Source: Aneurinibacillus terranovensis DSM 18919 (GTDB lineage: Bacteria > Bacillota > Bacilli > Aneurinibacillales > Aneurinibacillaceae). Taken from it: a stretch of 38,258 bases of DNA. This document shows, piece by piece, positions 1-8,038 of this stretch. The stretch is taken from the NCBI RefSeq assembly GCF_000430625.1, contig NZ_AUMJ01000057.1, positions 1 to 38,258 on the forward strand. The letters run 5' to 3'. The notes below the pieces were generated by a model. It had not been told where the DNA came from, ran no database searches, and saw only the letters and a list, made by a program, of their open reading frames with translations. The first letter of the stretch is position 1; each line of letters begins with the position of its first letter. A program made the position numbers and the translations under genes.

Positions 1-95
1 GGTAAGTACTCCAAAACCAAGCGCAGACGTTCCAAATCTCCCAACACTGCAATCTCATTCCACTGAAACAGCTTGAGTTGTGGTATAATAGCCAT
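1..95 (-). CDS. Transposase, N-terminal end only (runs off left edge)
   Basis: The minus strand has an ATG at 95-93 preceded by a GGAGGG ribosome site, and stays open to the window edge (about 31 codons). The peptide begins MAIIPQLKLFQWNEI and continues with a GDLERLRLVLEYL-type segment. From memory this is the opening of a transposase family widespread in Paenibacillaceae, in which a short IPQ-x-x-LF-x-W start is followed by a D-L-x-R-L-x-L-V-L helix. No catalytic residues lie inside the window, so the IS family cannot be assigned. It transcribes away from typA. An alternative is an unrelated short ORF, but the ribosome site and motif argue for a real gene. Confidence 0.5.
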   Translation of the reverse strand, partial: MAIIPQLKLFQWNEIAVLGDLERLRLVLEYL

Positions 96-181
96 AACAG
101 GCGACCCTCCGATACTTAAAATTGTTTTCGACAATTCAATTTTACCATGGATGGAGTCGCCTGTTTACTATTTACTACCAT

Positions 182-221
182 AAAGAGGCTGGGGTGGATT
201 TTCGCTCTGCCTCTTTCTTTT
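182..221 (+). terminator. Hairpin resembling an intrinsic terminator
   Basis: AAAGAGGC (182-189) pairs with GCCTCTTT (209-216), followed by CTTTTAT. It lies in the 96-410 stretch between the divergent transposase start and typA, which holds no gene that I can support. No intact upstream plus-strand gene is visible, so it may have served a gene lost when the insertion sequence arrived. Confidence 0.35.
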
Positions 222-364
222 ATACATGAAAATGAAGTTTTTCCGCTTTTTTTGGGGGTAAAAATTTTTCTCCTGTATCTTTCAGCCCTTGTCCTGTCCG
301 GCTTGCAGGACATCGCAATTAGCTCTTATAACAAATTAAAATAGGTATATTGAAACTTTTGGTG

Positions 365-402
365 TATAATCGTTACGTTGAAGTTTTTCTATATAAAGGA
401 GC
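365..402 (+). promoter_or_regulatory. typA -10 element and ribosome binding site
   Basis: A perfect TATAAT lies at 365-370. The -35 region at 17-bp spacing (TAGGTA, 342-347) is poor. AAAGGAG at 395-401 sits about 9 bases before the typA ATG and fixes that start. Confidence 0.4.
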
Positions 403-410
403 TATATTGA

Positions 411-2246
411 ATGAAATTAAGAAATGATCTTCGTAATATTGCGATTATCGCGCACGTTGACCACGGGAAAACCACCCTTGTAGATAAAATGCTGATCCAG
501 TCTGGTACGTTCCGCTCCAATGAAAAGATTGAAGAGCGAATGATGGACAGCAACGATTTGGAAAGAGAACGCGGAATCACCATTCTCGCTAAGAATACGG
601 CCGTCACGTATAACGATATTACCATCAATATTATGGACACGCCAGGACACGCCGACTTTGGCGGAGAAGTCGAACGGATTATGAAAATGGTTGATGGCGT
701 GCTGCTTGTTGTTGATGCGTTTGAAGGCTGCATGCCGCAGACACGCTTTGTATTAAAAAAAGCTCTGGAGCAAAACGTTACACCGATCCTTGTAATCAAC
801 AAAATTGACCGCGAAAATGCCCGTCCGGCTGAAGTGGTCGATGAAGTATACGACCTTTTCATTGATCTCGATGCGACGGAAGAGCAGCTGGACTTCCCGG
901 TTATTTACGCTTCAGGTATTAATGGCACAGCAAGTACCGATCCTGAAAAGCAGGATGAAGATTTAAAAGCTCTTTTTGAATGCATCATCGAACACATTCC
1001 GGGACCTGCCGGTGACTTTGACGCTCCCCTGCAATTTCAGGTAACGATGCTGGATTATAACGACTATCTCGGACGGATTGGAATCGGCCGTGTCCACCGC
1101 GGTACCATTCGCAAAGGGGACACCGTAGCACAAATTAAGCGCGACGGCAGCGTTAAACAAGTTCGCATTAATAAGCTGTTTGGTTTTATCGGCTTGAAGC
1201 GGGTGGAAATCGAGGAAGCGAAAGCCGGCGACATTATCGCCGTGCCTGGTTTGGATGAAATTAATGTAGGAGAAACCGTCTCCGACCTTGAAGTACAGGA
1301 AGCACTTCCTTTGCTTACGATTGATGAACCTACACTCCAGATGTCGTTCCTTGTAAATAACAGTCCGTTTGCCGGCCGCGAAGGAAAGCATGTAACCTCC
1401 CGCAAACTGCGTGACCGTTTATATGCGGAGCTGGAAACAGATGTGAGCTTACGGGTCGAAGAGGTAACCCCTGAGCTTTATATCGTATCCGGTCGCGGTG
1501 AACTCCACCTGTCTATTTTGATTGAAAATATGCGCCGGGAAGGGTACGAGCTTCAGGTTTCTAAGCCGGAAGTTATCGTGCGTGAAATTGACGGGGTCCG
1601 CATGGAGCCTGCCGAGCGCCTGACCATCGACGTGCCTGAAGAATATACAGGACCCGTCATGGAATCCCTCGGAGCCCGTAAAGCGGAAATGCTCAACATG
1701 ATTAATAATGGCTTCGGCAGCGTTCGCCTTGAATATATGATTCCATCCCGTGGACTCATCGGATACCGCACGGAGTTTATTACGCAAACTCGCGGCTACG
1801 GAATTCTGAATCATTCCTTTGACAGCTACCGCCCTGTTGTACCGGGCAATGTTGGAGGACGCCATGCAGGTGTGCTCGTATCGATGGCGAACGGAACGTC
1901 CACCATGTACGGTATGCTCGGCATTGAAGATCGCGGCACGCTGTTCGTGAACCCGGGAACGGAAGTGTATGAAGGCATGATCGTGGGCGAGCACAATCGT
2001 GATAACGACCTTGTCGTCAACATCTGTAAAGAGAAGCATGCCACCAACGTCCGCTCGGCTACAAAGGACGAAACGGTTAAGCTAAAAACTCCGCGCATCC
2101 TTTCACTCGAAGAAGCACTGGAATATCTGAACGACGATGAATATTGCGAGGTAACTCCTAAGTCCATTCGTCTGCGTAAGAAGCACTTAAACAAATCGGA
2201 GCGGGAACGCGCGGCAAAACAGACCAAATTTAGCACAAATGTGTAA
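411..2246 (+). CDS. typA: Ribosome-associated translational GTPase TypA/BipA
   Basis: 611 residues, the normal length for TypA/BipA, an EF-G-like GTPase that binds the 70S ribosome and supports growth under stress and cold and large-subunit assembly. The G domain comes first: G1 AHVDHGKTTL (about 15-24), the switch I segment RERGITILAKN (about 52-62), G3 DTPGHADFGGEVER (about 75-88) and G4 NKID (about 129-132). Beta-barrel and EF-G-like domains follow, then the TypA-specific C-terminal domain with GRGELHLSILIENMRREG and GNVGGRHAGVLVSMANG. The start is supported by AAAGGAG upstream. It is monocistronic in appearance, with a cold-shock gene 100 bp downstream under its own promoter. Nothing is broken or unusual. 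Confidence 0.97.
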   Translation: MKLRNDLRNIAIIAHVDHGKTTLVDKMLIQSGTFRSNEKIEERMMDSNDLERERGITILAKNTAVTYNDITINIMDTPGHADFGGEVERIMKMVDGVLLVVDAFEGCMPQTRFVLKKALEQNVTPILVINKIDRENARPAEVVDEVYDLFIDLDATEEQLDFPVIYASGINGTASTDPEKQDEDLKALFECIIEHIPGPAGDFDAPLQFQVTMLDYNDYLGRIGIGRVHRGTIRKGDTVAQIKRDGSVKQVRINKLFGFIGLKRVEIEEAKAGDIIAVPGLDEINVGETVSDLEVQEALPLLTIDEPTLQMSFLVNNSPFAGREGKHVTSRKLRDRLYAELETDVSLRVEEVTPELYIVSGRGELHLSILIENMRREGYELQVSKPEVIVREIDGVRMEPAERLTIDVPEEYTGPVMESLGARKAEMLNMINNGFGSVRLEYMIPSRGLIGYRTEFITQTRGYGILNHSFDSYRPVVPGNVGGRHAGVLVSMANGTSTMYGMLGIEDRGTLFVNPGTEVYEGMIVGEHNRDNDLVVNICKEKHATNVRSATKDETVKLKTPRILSLEEALEYLNDDEYCEVTPKSIRLRKKHLNKSERERAAKQTKFSTNV

Positions 2247-2274
2247 TTTAGTCGGTCTTAATCTGATTTCATAA

Positions 2275-2303
2275 TTGTCCAATGTGTGATAATATGTTAT
2301 ACT
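2275..2303 (+). promoter_or_regulatory. Sigma-A promoter of the cold-shock gene
   Basis: TTGTCC (2275-2280), a 17-bp spacer and TATACT (2298-2303). This predicts a start near 2310 and a leader of under 40 bases, too short for the long cold-inducible leader seen in some csp genes. Confidence 0.55.
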
Positions 2304-2346
2304 ATAAACTGTATACTATATTTAATGGTTTCGCAGGAGGTCAACA

Positions 2347-2544
2347 ATGACAGGTAAAGTAAAATGGTTTAATGCAGAAAAAGGTTTTGGTTTTATCGAA
2401 GTAGAAGGCGGAAATGACGTATTCGTTCACTTCTCAGCTATTCAATCAGAAGGTTTTAAAAGCCTTGATGAAGGCCAGGAAGTTGAATTCGATATCGTGG
2501 AAGGTGCTCGTGGACCTCAAGCTGCGAACGTTGTTAAACTATAA
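2347..2544 (+). CDS. Cold-shock protein, CspA/CspB family
   Basis: 65 residues forming one cold-shock domain, a five-stranded OB fold that binds single-stranded RNA and acts as an RNA chaperone. The RNP1 motif KGFGFIEV (about 13-20) and the RNP2 motif VFVHFSAI (about 26-33) are intact, as is the opening [26 protein letters not shown] immediately precedes the ATG. It has its own promoter and an 11-bp-stem terminator directly downstream. Bacillales usually carry several csp paralogues, so the number of this copy cannot be assigned. Confidence 0.95.
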   Translation: MTGKVKWFNAEKGFGFIEVEGGNDVFVHFSAIQSEGFKSLDEGQEVEFDIVEGARGPQAANVVKL

Positions 2545-2560
2545 CATAGCTTTGGTAAAG

Positions 2561-2597
2561 AAGCACCGGCAATTTAGTGTTGCCGGTGCTTTATTTG
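2561..2597. terminator. Bidirectional intrinsic terminator between csp and the hydrolase gene
   Basis: AAGCACCGGCA (2561-2571) pairs perfectly with TGCCGGTGCTT (2581-2591), an 11-bp GC-rich stem with a 9-base loop, followed by TATTTG on the plus strand and CTTT on the minus strand. The stop codon of the convergent hydrolase gene (2574-2576) lies inside the loop. Confidence 0.85.
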
Positions 2598-3374
2598 ATC
2601 CATCCAATCCAGCATGAAGCGGGCGATTTCTTCCTTCTCCGGTTCGTTAAAAATCTCATGGTAAAGTCCCTCCCACTCCCAATACTGTTTATCGGAAATC
2701 GGTAACGCTTGCGACCATTTTCTCGTCGCTGCGGCATTCACGATGCGGTCTGCGCCAGCCTGCATAATCAGCGTGCGTACACCGGGATACTCATTCTGCT
2801 GTAGCCTTGCGAACCTCATAGCCCTCACCAGCTGTTTATACCAGCGAACACTCACACGTTTCGTGATATACGAGTCATTCCCGTAGCGTTCAGCTATCGT
2901 CCTATCCCTGCTTACATCGCCTGCGGCAATACCGGCCGAAAGCGTAAGTGATGGCAAGCAAACATCGAACAAAGACGCCACAGCGGCAAGCACAGGATGA
3001 ATATTCCTGGCCAATTCCAGGCAGGGAGAGGAAAGGATGACGCCTTCAACGTCCGGCTTTTTTTCTTGCATATAGCGAATAACAATCAGTCCACCCATAC
3101 TGTGCCCGAGAAGAAACAACGGGCGTTTGCCCTGAAATGCTGTTTGAAGCCACTGGTCAAGCGCTTTATAATAATCTTCAAACCGTTGAATATGGCCTCT
3201 TTTCCCCCCTGATCGCCCGAGACCCGGGAGATCCCCGCCTATTACCGAGTAACCGGCTTGATTCAGCTCGCGAGCCAGCCAATGATAGCGAGCAAAATAC
3301 TCCCCTGCTCCATGCACAATGACAACGGTCCCCCTTGCCTCTGCTGTGGGCCATACCTCTTGAAATATTTTCAC
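2574..3374 (-). CDS. Alpha/beta hydrolase, lysophospholipase/monoacylglycerol-lipase type
   Basis: About 266 residues from GTG at 3374. I prefer this over an in-frame TTG at 3392, because the TTG codon lies upstream of the AGGAGGAG that serves the GTG at normal spacing. The fold is a serine hydrolase of the 'serine aminopeptidase S33 / Hydrolase_4' kind: oxyanion motif HGAGE near residue 21, nucleophile elbow GHSMGG with Ser92, acid Asp209 in QAGADRIV and base His239 in GLYHE. No signal peptide is visible, so it should be cytosolic. It converges on the csp gene and shares its terminator. The substrate (a monoacylglycerol or lysophospholipid) is inferred from the family only. Confidence 0.85.
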   Translation of the reverse strand: MKIFQEVWPTAEARGTVVIVHGAGEYFARYHWLARELNQAGYSVIGGDLPGLGRSGGKRGHIQRFEDYYKALDQWLQTAFQGKRPLFLLGHSMGGLIVIRYMQEKKPDVEGVILSSPCLELARNIHPVLAAVASLFDVCLPSLTLSAGIAAGDVSRDRTIAERYGNDSYITKRVSVRWYKQLVRAMRFARLQQNEYPGVRTLIMQAGADRIVNAAATRKWSQALPISDKQYWEWEGLYHEIFNEPEKEEIARFMLDWMDQIKHRQH

Positions 3375-3390
3375 GGAACTCCTCCTAATC

Positions 3391-3417
3391 AAAAACCCTC
3401 CGCAAAGGACGGAGGGC
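3391..3417 (-). terminator. Intrinsic terminator of the YugN-like gene
   Basis: CCCTCCG (3396-3402) pairs with CGGAGGG (3410-3416), and the minus-strand transcript runs into TTTTT (3395-3391). It separates the 114-residue gene from the hydrolase gene downstream. Confidence 0.8.
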
Positions 3418-3436
3418 TTTACACATTTACTCTATA

Positions 3437-3781
3437 TCATTTATGATCATACATCGTTAAGTAATCCACCACTTCGGCAATCTTACTCTCAGCTGCCCAG
3501 TATACCGATTGAGGAATGTGATCATCAAAACCCGTTCGTAAAGCGGAGGCTGTTGGAGATACGTAAGGAGTCCCCAGTCGCACATTCGGCTCTGCGCACC
3601 TCTCATCTTCCTTAAAAGGAATATCCAACGCGTAAGACTTTGTCGTTGCCGCATCCTGCATGTTCATCCGGAAAACAGGCTGTTCTTTGCTGCCTTTACG
3701 TTTGAAGCCCTGCTTGCATAGAACTTCTTCCACCAGACTCAAGGGTTTAGAAACACCAGCTAAATCTTTATTTCTTAGCAC
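3437..3781 (-). CDS. Small conserved protein, possibly YugN-like
   Basis: 114 residues from a GTG at 3781, preceded by AAGGAGG about 11 bases away. I see no signal peptide or membrane segment. The pattern PLSLVEEVLCKQGFKR, a central LDIPF strand, LGTPYVSP and GFDDH resembles the YugN-like family of Bacillales (function unknown), but the match is from memory and partial; the C-terminal part (PQSVYWAAESKIAEVVDYL) is less familiar. It has its own promoter (TTGTCC/TATAAC) and terminator, so it is a single-gene unit divergent from pckA. No function should be assumed. Confidence 0.7.
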   Translation of the reverse strand: MLRNKDLAGVSKPLSLVEEVLCKQGFKRKGSKEQPVFRMNMQDAATTKSYALDIPFKEDERCAEPNVRLGTPYVSPTASALRTGFDDHIPQSVYWAAESKIAEVVDYLTMYDHK

Positions 3782-3801
3782 TGTTTGTTTTCCTCCTTCT
3801 T

Positions 3802-3829
3802 GTTATACTGGGACAAGAACCAGGGACAA
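3802..3829 (-). promoter_or_regulatory. Putative sigma-A promoter of the YugN-like gene
   Basis: On the minus strand, TTGTCC (3829-3824), a 16-bp spacer and TATAAC (3807-3802), a short distance upstream of the AAGGAGG and GTG start. Confidence 0.4.
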
Positions 3830-4074
3830 CATTCCATCATGCATGATTCAATTGTGTTTCTATCGTACCATAATCAATATGTGCTGAAAAACAAAAAATT
3901 TACGCATTTTTTGTAATATCTAAACGTATGCAGCGGTATTTATTTATATTCTTCATCATGCCTATATATTCTCTGTTATACCGTTTTTTTCTCCAATCGC
4001 GGTGATTTTCTTTCTCCTCTCCTTATGACTTGGCCCAAAATTCATGACAATTTCATTAAATTTCTTGGAAACTG

Positions 4075-4103
4075 TTGCACGATAGAGAAAGTCATACTAT
4101 TAT
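4075..4103 (+). promoter_or_regulatory. pckA sigma-A promoter
   Basis: TTGCAC (4075-4080), exactly 17 bases, then TATTAT (4098-4103). It gives a leader of about 80 bases before the pckA ATG at 4191. Apart from this promoter, its operators and the divergent promoter, the 3782-4190 interval shows nothing else I can support. Confidence 0.6.
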
Positions 4104-4137
4104 TAAGACATACTAATAACCTTATTAATGACATACT
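4088..4137 (+). promoter_or_regulatory. Three CcpN-like operator boxes over and below the pckA promoter
   Basis: The boxes AAAGTCATACT (4088-4098), TAAGACATACT (4104-4114) and AATGACATACT (4127-4137) match the CcpN consensus as I recall it (TRTGHYATAYW) at 9, 10 and 10 of 11 positions. The first touches the -10 element and the other two lie just downstream. In Bacillus subtilis, CcpN represses pckA and gapB during glycolytic growth, so the location fits gluconeogenic control. The consensus is established knowledge; its use here is inference. Confidence 0.55.
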
Positions 4138-4190
4138 ATTAATTTAAATCTCACCATTAATTAATGAGCTTTCAGGAAAGGATAGGAAAA

Positions 4191-5771
4191 ATGGAGACGA
4201 AAATGAACAAGGATTTACAAGAGATTTTATCAGCGGGAAATGTACACTTTAATCTGCCTGTCGGAGCGCTTGTAGAATTTGCGATCCAGAGCAACCAGAG
4301 CAAACTCACGTCTACCGGTGCGATTACGGCTAAAACCGGAAAATATACAGGCCGCTCCCCCAAGGATAAGTTTATTGTGGACGTTCCTTCCGTACATCAT
4401 AAAATTGATTGGGGAGCTACAAACCAGCCGATTTCCGAAGAAAAATTTGAAAAACTATATCAGGATGTCTTGAACTTCCTTGAAGATAAAGAACTTTTTG
4501 TATTTGACGGATTCGCGGGGGCACAAAAAGAATATCGTCTGCCCATTCGCGTTGTCAATCAATACGCCTGGCATAATCTCTTTGCCCATCAATTGTTCAT
4601 TCGTCCGACCACAGAAGAATTGACTTCGCACCACGCAGAATTTACCGTGGTTAGCGCACCCGATTTCGAAGCAAATCCTGCTGTGCATGGTACCAATTCC
4701 GAAACGTTCATTATCCTAAACTTTGAAAAAAAAATTGTGCTCATCGGCGGAACGAAATATGCCGGAGAAATCAAAAAATCTATTTTCAGTGTCATGAATT
4801 ATCTTCTGCCGGAAAAAGGTGTCCTGTCGATGCACTGTTCCGCAAACAAAGGGAAAGACGGGGATGTCGCGCTGTTCTTTGGCCTTTCTGGCACAGGGAA
4901 AACTACCTTATCCGCTGATCCGGACCGCATGCTAATCGGGGATGATGAGCATGGATGGTCTGAACACGGTGTATTTAACGTTGAAGGCGGCTGCTACGCA
5001 AAATGCATAAACCTTTCCAAAGAAAAAGAACCGGAAATTTTCAACGCGATTAAATTTGGTTCCGTGCTTGAGAATGTTGTATTTGATGAAACGACTCGGG
5101 CGGCGGATTATGACGATAAAAGTCTGACGGAAAATACGCGTGCCGCTTATCCAATCGAATATATTCCAAACTCGCTGATTCCCGGTGTTGCGGGGCACCC
5201 GAATGTCGTTGTCTTCCTGACTGCGGATGCGTTCGGCGTGCTGCCCCCAATCTCTAAACTGACGAAAGAGCAAGCAATGTTTCATTTCCTGTCCGGCTAC
5301 ACCAGTAAACTAGCCGGCACAGAGCGGGGTGTGACAGAGCCCGAAGCCACGTTCTCTACATGTTTTGGCCAGCCTTTTCTCCCACTTGCCCCGCGTGTAT
5401 ACGCAGAGATGTTAGGAGAAAAAATTGACGCCCATGGTGCAAAAGTTTATCTTGTTAACACTGGCTGGTCGGGTGGACCGTATGGAGTTGGAAAACGCAT
5501 GAACCTTCCTTACACCCGCGCCATGATTACAGCCGCACTCAACGGTGATCTGGACAAAGAAGAGTTTGTCGAACATCCTGTTTTCGGAGTGTTTATGCCG
5601 CAGAATTGCCCGGGAGTTCCTTCCGAAATTCTTAACCCGCGAAATACATGGAAAGATAAAGAGGCTTATGATGCCCATACCGCGAAACTCGCCGCTCTGT
5701 TCATCGAGAATTTCAATCGGTTCTCTGACATGCCGGAAAATATTAAAAATGCAGCTCCTAAAATAAAATAA
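4191..5771 (+). CDS. pckA: Phosphoenolpyruvate carboxykinase (ATP)
   Basis: Converts oxaloacetate plus ATP to phosphoenolpyruvate, CO2 and ADP, the first committed step of gluconeogenesis; cytosolic. The chosen ATG at 4191 gives 526 residues, the usual size, with AGGAAAGG 9 bases upstream; an ATG at 4164 lacks a ribosome site and one at 4203 is the alternative. Diagnostic segments are [10 protein letters not shown] (about 52-61), the kinase P-loop [11 protein letters not shown] (about 231-241), the metal-binding GDDEHGW (about 250-256) and [13 protein letters not shown] further on. It is a single-gene unit with its own promoter, CcpN-like boxes and a strong terminator. Nothing is broken. Confidence 0.97.
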   Translation: METKMNKDLQEILSAGNVHFNLPVGALVEFAIQSNQSKLTSTGAITAKTGKYTGRSPKDKFIVDVPSVHHKIDWGATNQPISEEKFEKLYQDVLNFLEDKELFVFDGFAGAQKEYRLPIRVVNQYAWHNLFAHQLFIRPTTEELTSHHAEFTVVSAPDFEANPAVHGTNSETFIILNFEKKIVLIGGTKYAGEIKKSIFSVMNYLLPEKGVLSMHCSANKGKDGDVALFFGLSGTGKTTLSADPDRMLIGDDEHGWSEHGVFNVEGGCYAKCINLSKEKEPEIFNAIKFGSVLENVVFDETTRAADYDDKSLTENTRAAYPIEYIPNSLIPGVAGHPNVVVFLTADAFGVLPPISKLTKEQAMFHFLSGYTSKLAGTERGVTEPEATFSTCFGQPFLPLAPRVYAEMLGEKIDAHGAKVYLVNTGWSGGPYGVGKRMNLPYTRAMITAALNGDLDKEEFVEHPVFGVFMPQNCPGVPSEILNPRNTWKDKEAYDAHTAKLAALFIENFNRFSDMPENIKNAAPKIK

Positions 5772-5804
5772 CAGGTATGGTTGTTCACCTCCATTAATAT
5801 CGTG

Positions 5805-5837
5805 AAAAGCCGGGCTTTTTAATGGCCCGGCTTTTTC
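5805..5837 (+). terminator. Intrinsic terminator of pckA
   Basis: AAAAGCCGGGC (5805-5815) pairs with GCCCGGCTTTT (5825-5835), an 11-bp stem followed by T residues, 30 bases after the pckA stop. Confidence 0.88.
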
Positions 5838-6013
5838 TTTGAAATTAAACAAGGATTCCATATGCTAATGTAGTGAATGTGTGGTATACTACTAGTAAGT
5901 TAGTTTTCAAATACCTGAAACACGGGCACATAGCGTACCCGGCAACATCAAATCCCTTTGCATGATTTGTTCTTTATGTATCACCATACTTATAGAACGA
6001 GGTGATGATGTCC

Positions 6014-6202
6014 GTGGAAACTGTGAAATTAGCAACCATTATCAGCACCGTAATGCCCGAAGTACACCGTGTATTAACAAAGGAAGAATTAAATGCTTTT
6101 ATTGTATTAAGGGATGGCCTTCATAATCTCGACAGGCATGATGTCCTTGAAATTGTAGAGGCCACCATCAATAATGCCAAAAGAAGCGTCTTGTATCATT
6201 AA
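6014..6202 (+). CDS. Small conserved hypothetical protein
   Basis: About 62 residues, mildly acidic, predicted all-helical, no signal peptide, no cysteines. I do not recognise the family. Start choice matters: the frame opens at GTG 6002 followed by ATG 6005 and 6008, but the best ribosome site, GAGGTGAT (5999-6006), overlaps those codons. It is correctly spaced (7 bases) for GTG 6014, giving a VETVKLATII... start. Expression as a single unit is supported by the terminator that begins inside its last codons. A start at 6005 or 6008 would add two or three residues. Confidence 0.6.
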   Translation: METVKLATIISTVMPEVHRVLTKEELNAFIVLRDGLHNLDRHDVLEIVEATINNAKRSVLYH

Positions 6203-6217
6203 GGCGCTTCTTTTTTT
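6179..6217 (+). terminator. Intrinsic terminator overlapping the end of the small gene
   Basis: AAAAGAAGCG (6179-6188) pairs with CGCTTCTTTT (6205-6214) and continues into T residues. The upstream arm lies within the last codons of the small gene and the loop contains its stop codon. Confidence 0.82.
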
Positions 6218-6329
6218 CAGGCGACCAAATAAATACGGGGATTTTTAGCTTATCATACAGTATTGTTACATCCCCTCTCGTCAACACTAGTAAACAGTTC
6301 ATTGTTAAATAAGAAAGGATAGATGATTA

Positions 6330-6581
6330 ATGAAGTGTGTAACTGTATATACCAACAACCTTACAGAGTTGTCCGATATTCTTCCGACCCTTCTCACTAC
6401 ACAACTGGAAGAAAATGAGGAAAAACAAATCGAAGGCGTTACCGTCTCCGATGCGGGAGATGTTCCAGAAGATTACATAGAAAAAATGAAATCCAAGCCG
6501 GAAGTGGCTGTTCTCTTTACGAAAAATCCACCCGTTACGATTCTTCAGCATAATAACGTGTTCGAACTTCTCTTTCCTTAG
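6330..6581 (+). CDS. Small conserved hypothetical protein (83 residues)
   Basis: Begins MKCVTVYTNN with AAGAAAGGAT upstream. The protein is acidic in its middle (LEENEEKQIEGVTVSDAGDVPEDYIEKM) and ends ITILQHNNVFELLFP-like. I have seen close relatives in Bacillaceae and Paenibacillaceae, sometimes labelled 'NAD/NADP transhydrogenase alpha subunit', a label with no support in this sequence: it is far too short and has no nucleotide-binding motif. No signal peptide or membrane segment. It has its own strong terminator. Function unknown. Confidence 0.75.
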   Translation: MKCVTVYTNNLTELSDILPTLLTTQLEENEEKQIEGVTVSDAGDVPEDYIEKMKSKPEVAVLFTKNPPVTILQHNNVFELLFP

Positions 6582-6593
6582 AAGAAAAAATAA

Positions 6594-6635
6594 AGAGCGT
6601 ACACTCGCTTCATCATGCGAGGTACGCTTTTTTTA
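6594..6635 (+). terminator. Intrinsic terminator after the 83-residue gene
   Basis: GCGTAC-A-CTCGC (6597-6608) pairs with GCGAG-GTACGC (6617-6627), an 11-bp stem with one bulged A, followed by seven T residues. The 6636-6828 stretch beyond it shows no gene I can support. Confidence 0.85.
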
Positions 6636-6828
6636 TTTACTAACGAATAAAATCCGGTACGCTCCGTAAAAAAACTCACAGGCTTCCTGTATCCCGCCGG
6701 CACAACTATTTGCAGCCCGATAAAGCCACGAATTCTTTTTGTATTTCCATAACTAATAAACCGGAGAGCCAGTAGTGCGTATGCACAAAGGAATACCTGT
6801 AGATAGGCAGGAGTTTCTACATTTCTTT

Positions 6829-6862
6829 ATAAAAAGCAGGCAGCAATTCATATGCTTTTTAT
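6829..6862 (-). terminator. Intrinsic terminator of the propeller-like protein gene
   Basis: ATAAAAAGCA (6829-6838) pairs with TGCTTTTTAT (6853-6862). The minus-strand transcript leaves the hairpin with TTTTTATAAAG. The gene's stop codon (6861-6859) lies in the ascending arm. Confidence 0.6.
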
Positions 6863-7854
6863 GATTGATTTAGATCAAAATTTACTATCTCTTCTCCTGG
6901 TTTCATATTCATTATTTTCACTTCTTTTATGTTTTTATTTACAGTATTGATTTCATAAATTTTTCCTTTTGAACGGAACCATACTGTATTGTATGCAGGA
7001 GATATAATATTCCAGTGTTCTGGATACTTTTCACTGCTGGCCAGCAGCAGTGTGGTTTTTTTGCTTTCAAAATTGTAAGTATAAAGGTCCGATTTATCTA
7101 CACTTTTTTGGACGTAATAGGCCTCAATGATCAAATTTTTATTGTCATATGTCGGTACAACACGCCCTATTGTTCTATTTTTTATTTCCGTTAATTTTTG
7201 TATCATAGTTCCATCTTTATTACACCAATATAATTGATTGGATGCTGCTTTCCCGAGTGGTATTGATAGGAAATAGTCGTCTGCTTTTCCTTGTGCATAG
7301 ATTACTTTATTAAGTTTAGGAATATATCGTACAGTATCATACCGGTAATTAGATGACTGGTTTTTAAAAAACGGAGTGTTCGTTTTATTTTTAATATTAT
7401 ATGTATACAAATACATGCCTAACCCATATTTTTTCGAATTATGACTAGTGAAACAGTATAATATCGTATTATCATCAATCCAAGATATTCTGCTTATTTC
7501 TCCATTTATATTGCCAGTTAACTGCGTTAGCTTGTTATTTTGTAAATCCAGCAGAAAAAGGTTCAAATCCATTCTATTAACCCACTTATTTTCTGCCATT
7601 TTTTGATTATCTGGAGAAATGGTTGCTTCTAGACCATGTCCTATATTGTCAATTGGAAGTTCTTTTACTATTCTTTTTTCAGTAAGGTCAATCCATGCCA
7701 TTTTTTGATTCTGATTTACTTTTGTTGATGAATCTGACACTATACCTACTACCCGCTTAGTCGAATTAGTTTTCATCTCTTGATCATCATATTTATATAT
7801 GATAGTCAAAGTTAAGCATAAAAGAATAACAAATATTCCTATTACTTTTTTCAC
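6859..7854 (-). CDS. Membrane-anchored or exported TolB/beta-propeller-like protein
   Basis: 331 residues from GTG at 7854, preceded by AAGGAGG five bases away. Residues 4-20 form a single hydrophobic segment after two lysines, so the protein is either exported or anchored with the rest outside the membrane. The remainder has repeated blades of the TolB/WD40-like sort: SPDNQKMAENKW, LFLLDLQNNKLTQLTG, ISWIDDNTILYCF, LYTYNIKNKT and LYTYNFESKKTTLLL. Such propellers usually bind partners rather than catalyse. Base composition is clearly lower in G+C than the core genes to its left. It sits downstream of the secreted-protein gene on the same strand with a hairpin between them. Exact function unknown. 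Confidence 0.7.
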   Translation of the reverse strand: MKKVIGIFVILLCLTLTIIYKYDDQEMKTNSTKRVVGIVSDSSTKVNQNQKMAWIDLTEKRIVKELPIDNIGHGLEATISPDNQKMAENKWVNRMDLNLFLLDLQNNKLTQLTGNINGEISRISWIDDNTILYCFTSHNSKKYGLGMYLYTYNIKNKTNTPFFKNQSSNYRYDTVRYIPKLNKVIYAQGKADDYFLSIPLGKAASNQLYWCNKDGTMIQKLTEIKNRTIGRVVPTYDNKNLIIEAYYVQKSVDKSDLYTYNFESKKTTLLLASSEKYPEHWNIISPAYNTVWFRSKGKIYEINTVNKNIKEVKIMNMKPGEEIVNFDLNQS

Positions 7855-7882
7855 TTTACCCTCCTTAAGTTATCTAAATTAC

Positions 7883-7916
7883 CCAGGAAAAGGAGGGGAA
7901 CTGTTCCTTTTCCTGG
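7883..7916. repeat. 12-bp inverted repeat between two exported-protein genes
   Basis: CCAGGAAAAGGA (7883-7894) and TCCTTTTCCTGG (7905-7916), perfect, with a 10-base loop. T-richness beyond the stem is weak on both strands, so it may be an attenuator, an mRNA stabiliser or a poor terminator for the 8039-8722 gene. Confidence 0.6.
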
Positions 7917-8038
7917 TTTGAAGAAATTAACAGTATATTAACAACTCTATTCCTTTTTTTCTGAAAATCCTGGTTTAAGCGTTAATATTTACTCTTCCTT
8001 GGCGGGTGCACGCGAAGTTTATGGATGTTTATTTTATT

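Noticed and set aside
389-862. Long minus-strand ORF inside typA
   Set aside because: A shadow frame of the strongly conserved typA coding sequence, with no ribosome site or recognisable domain.
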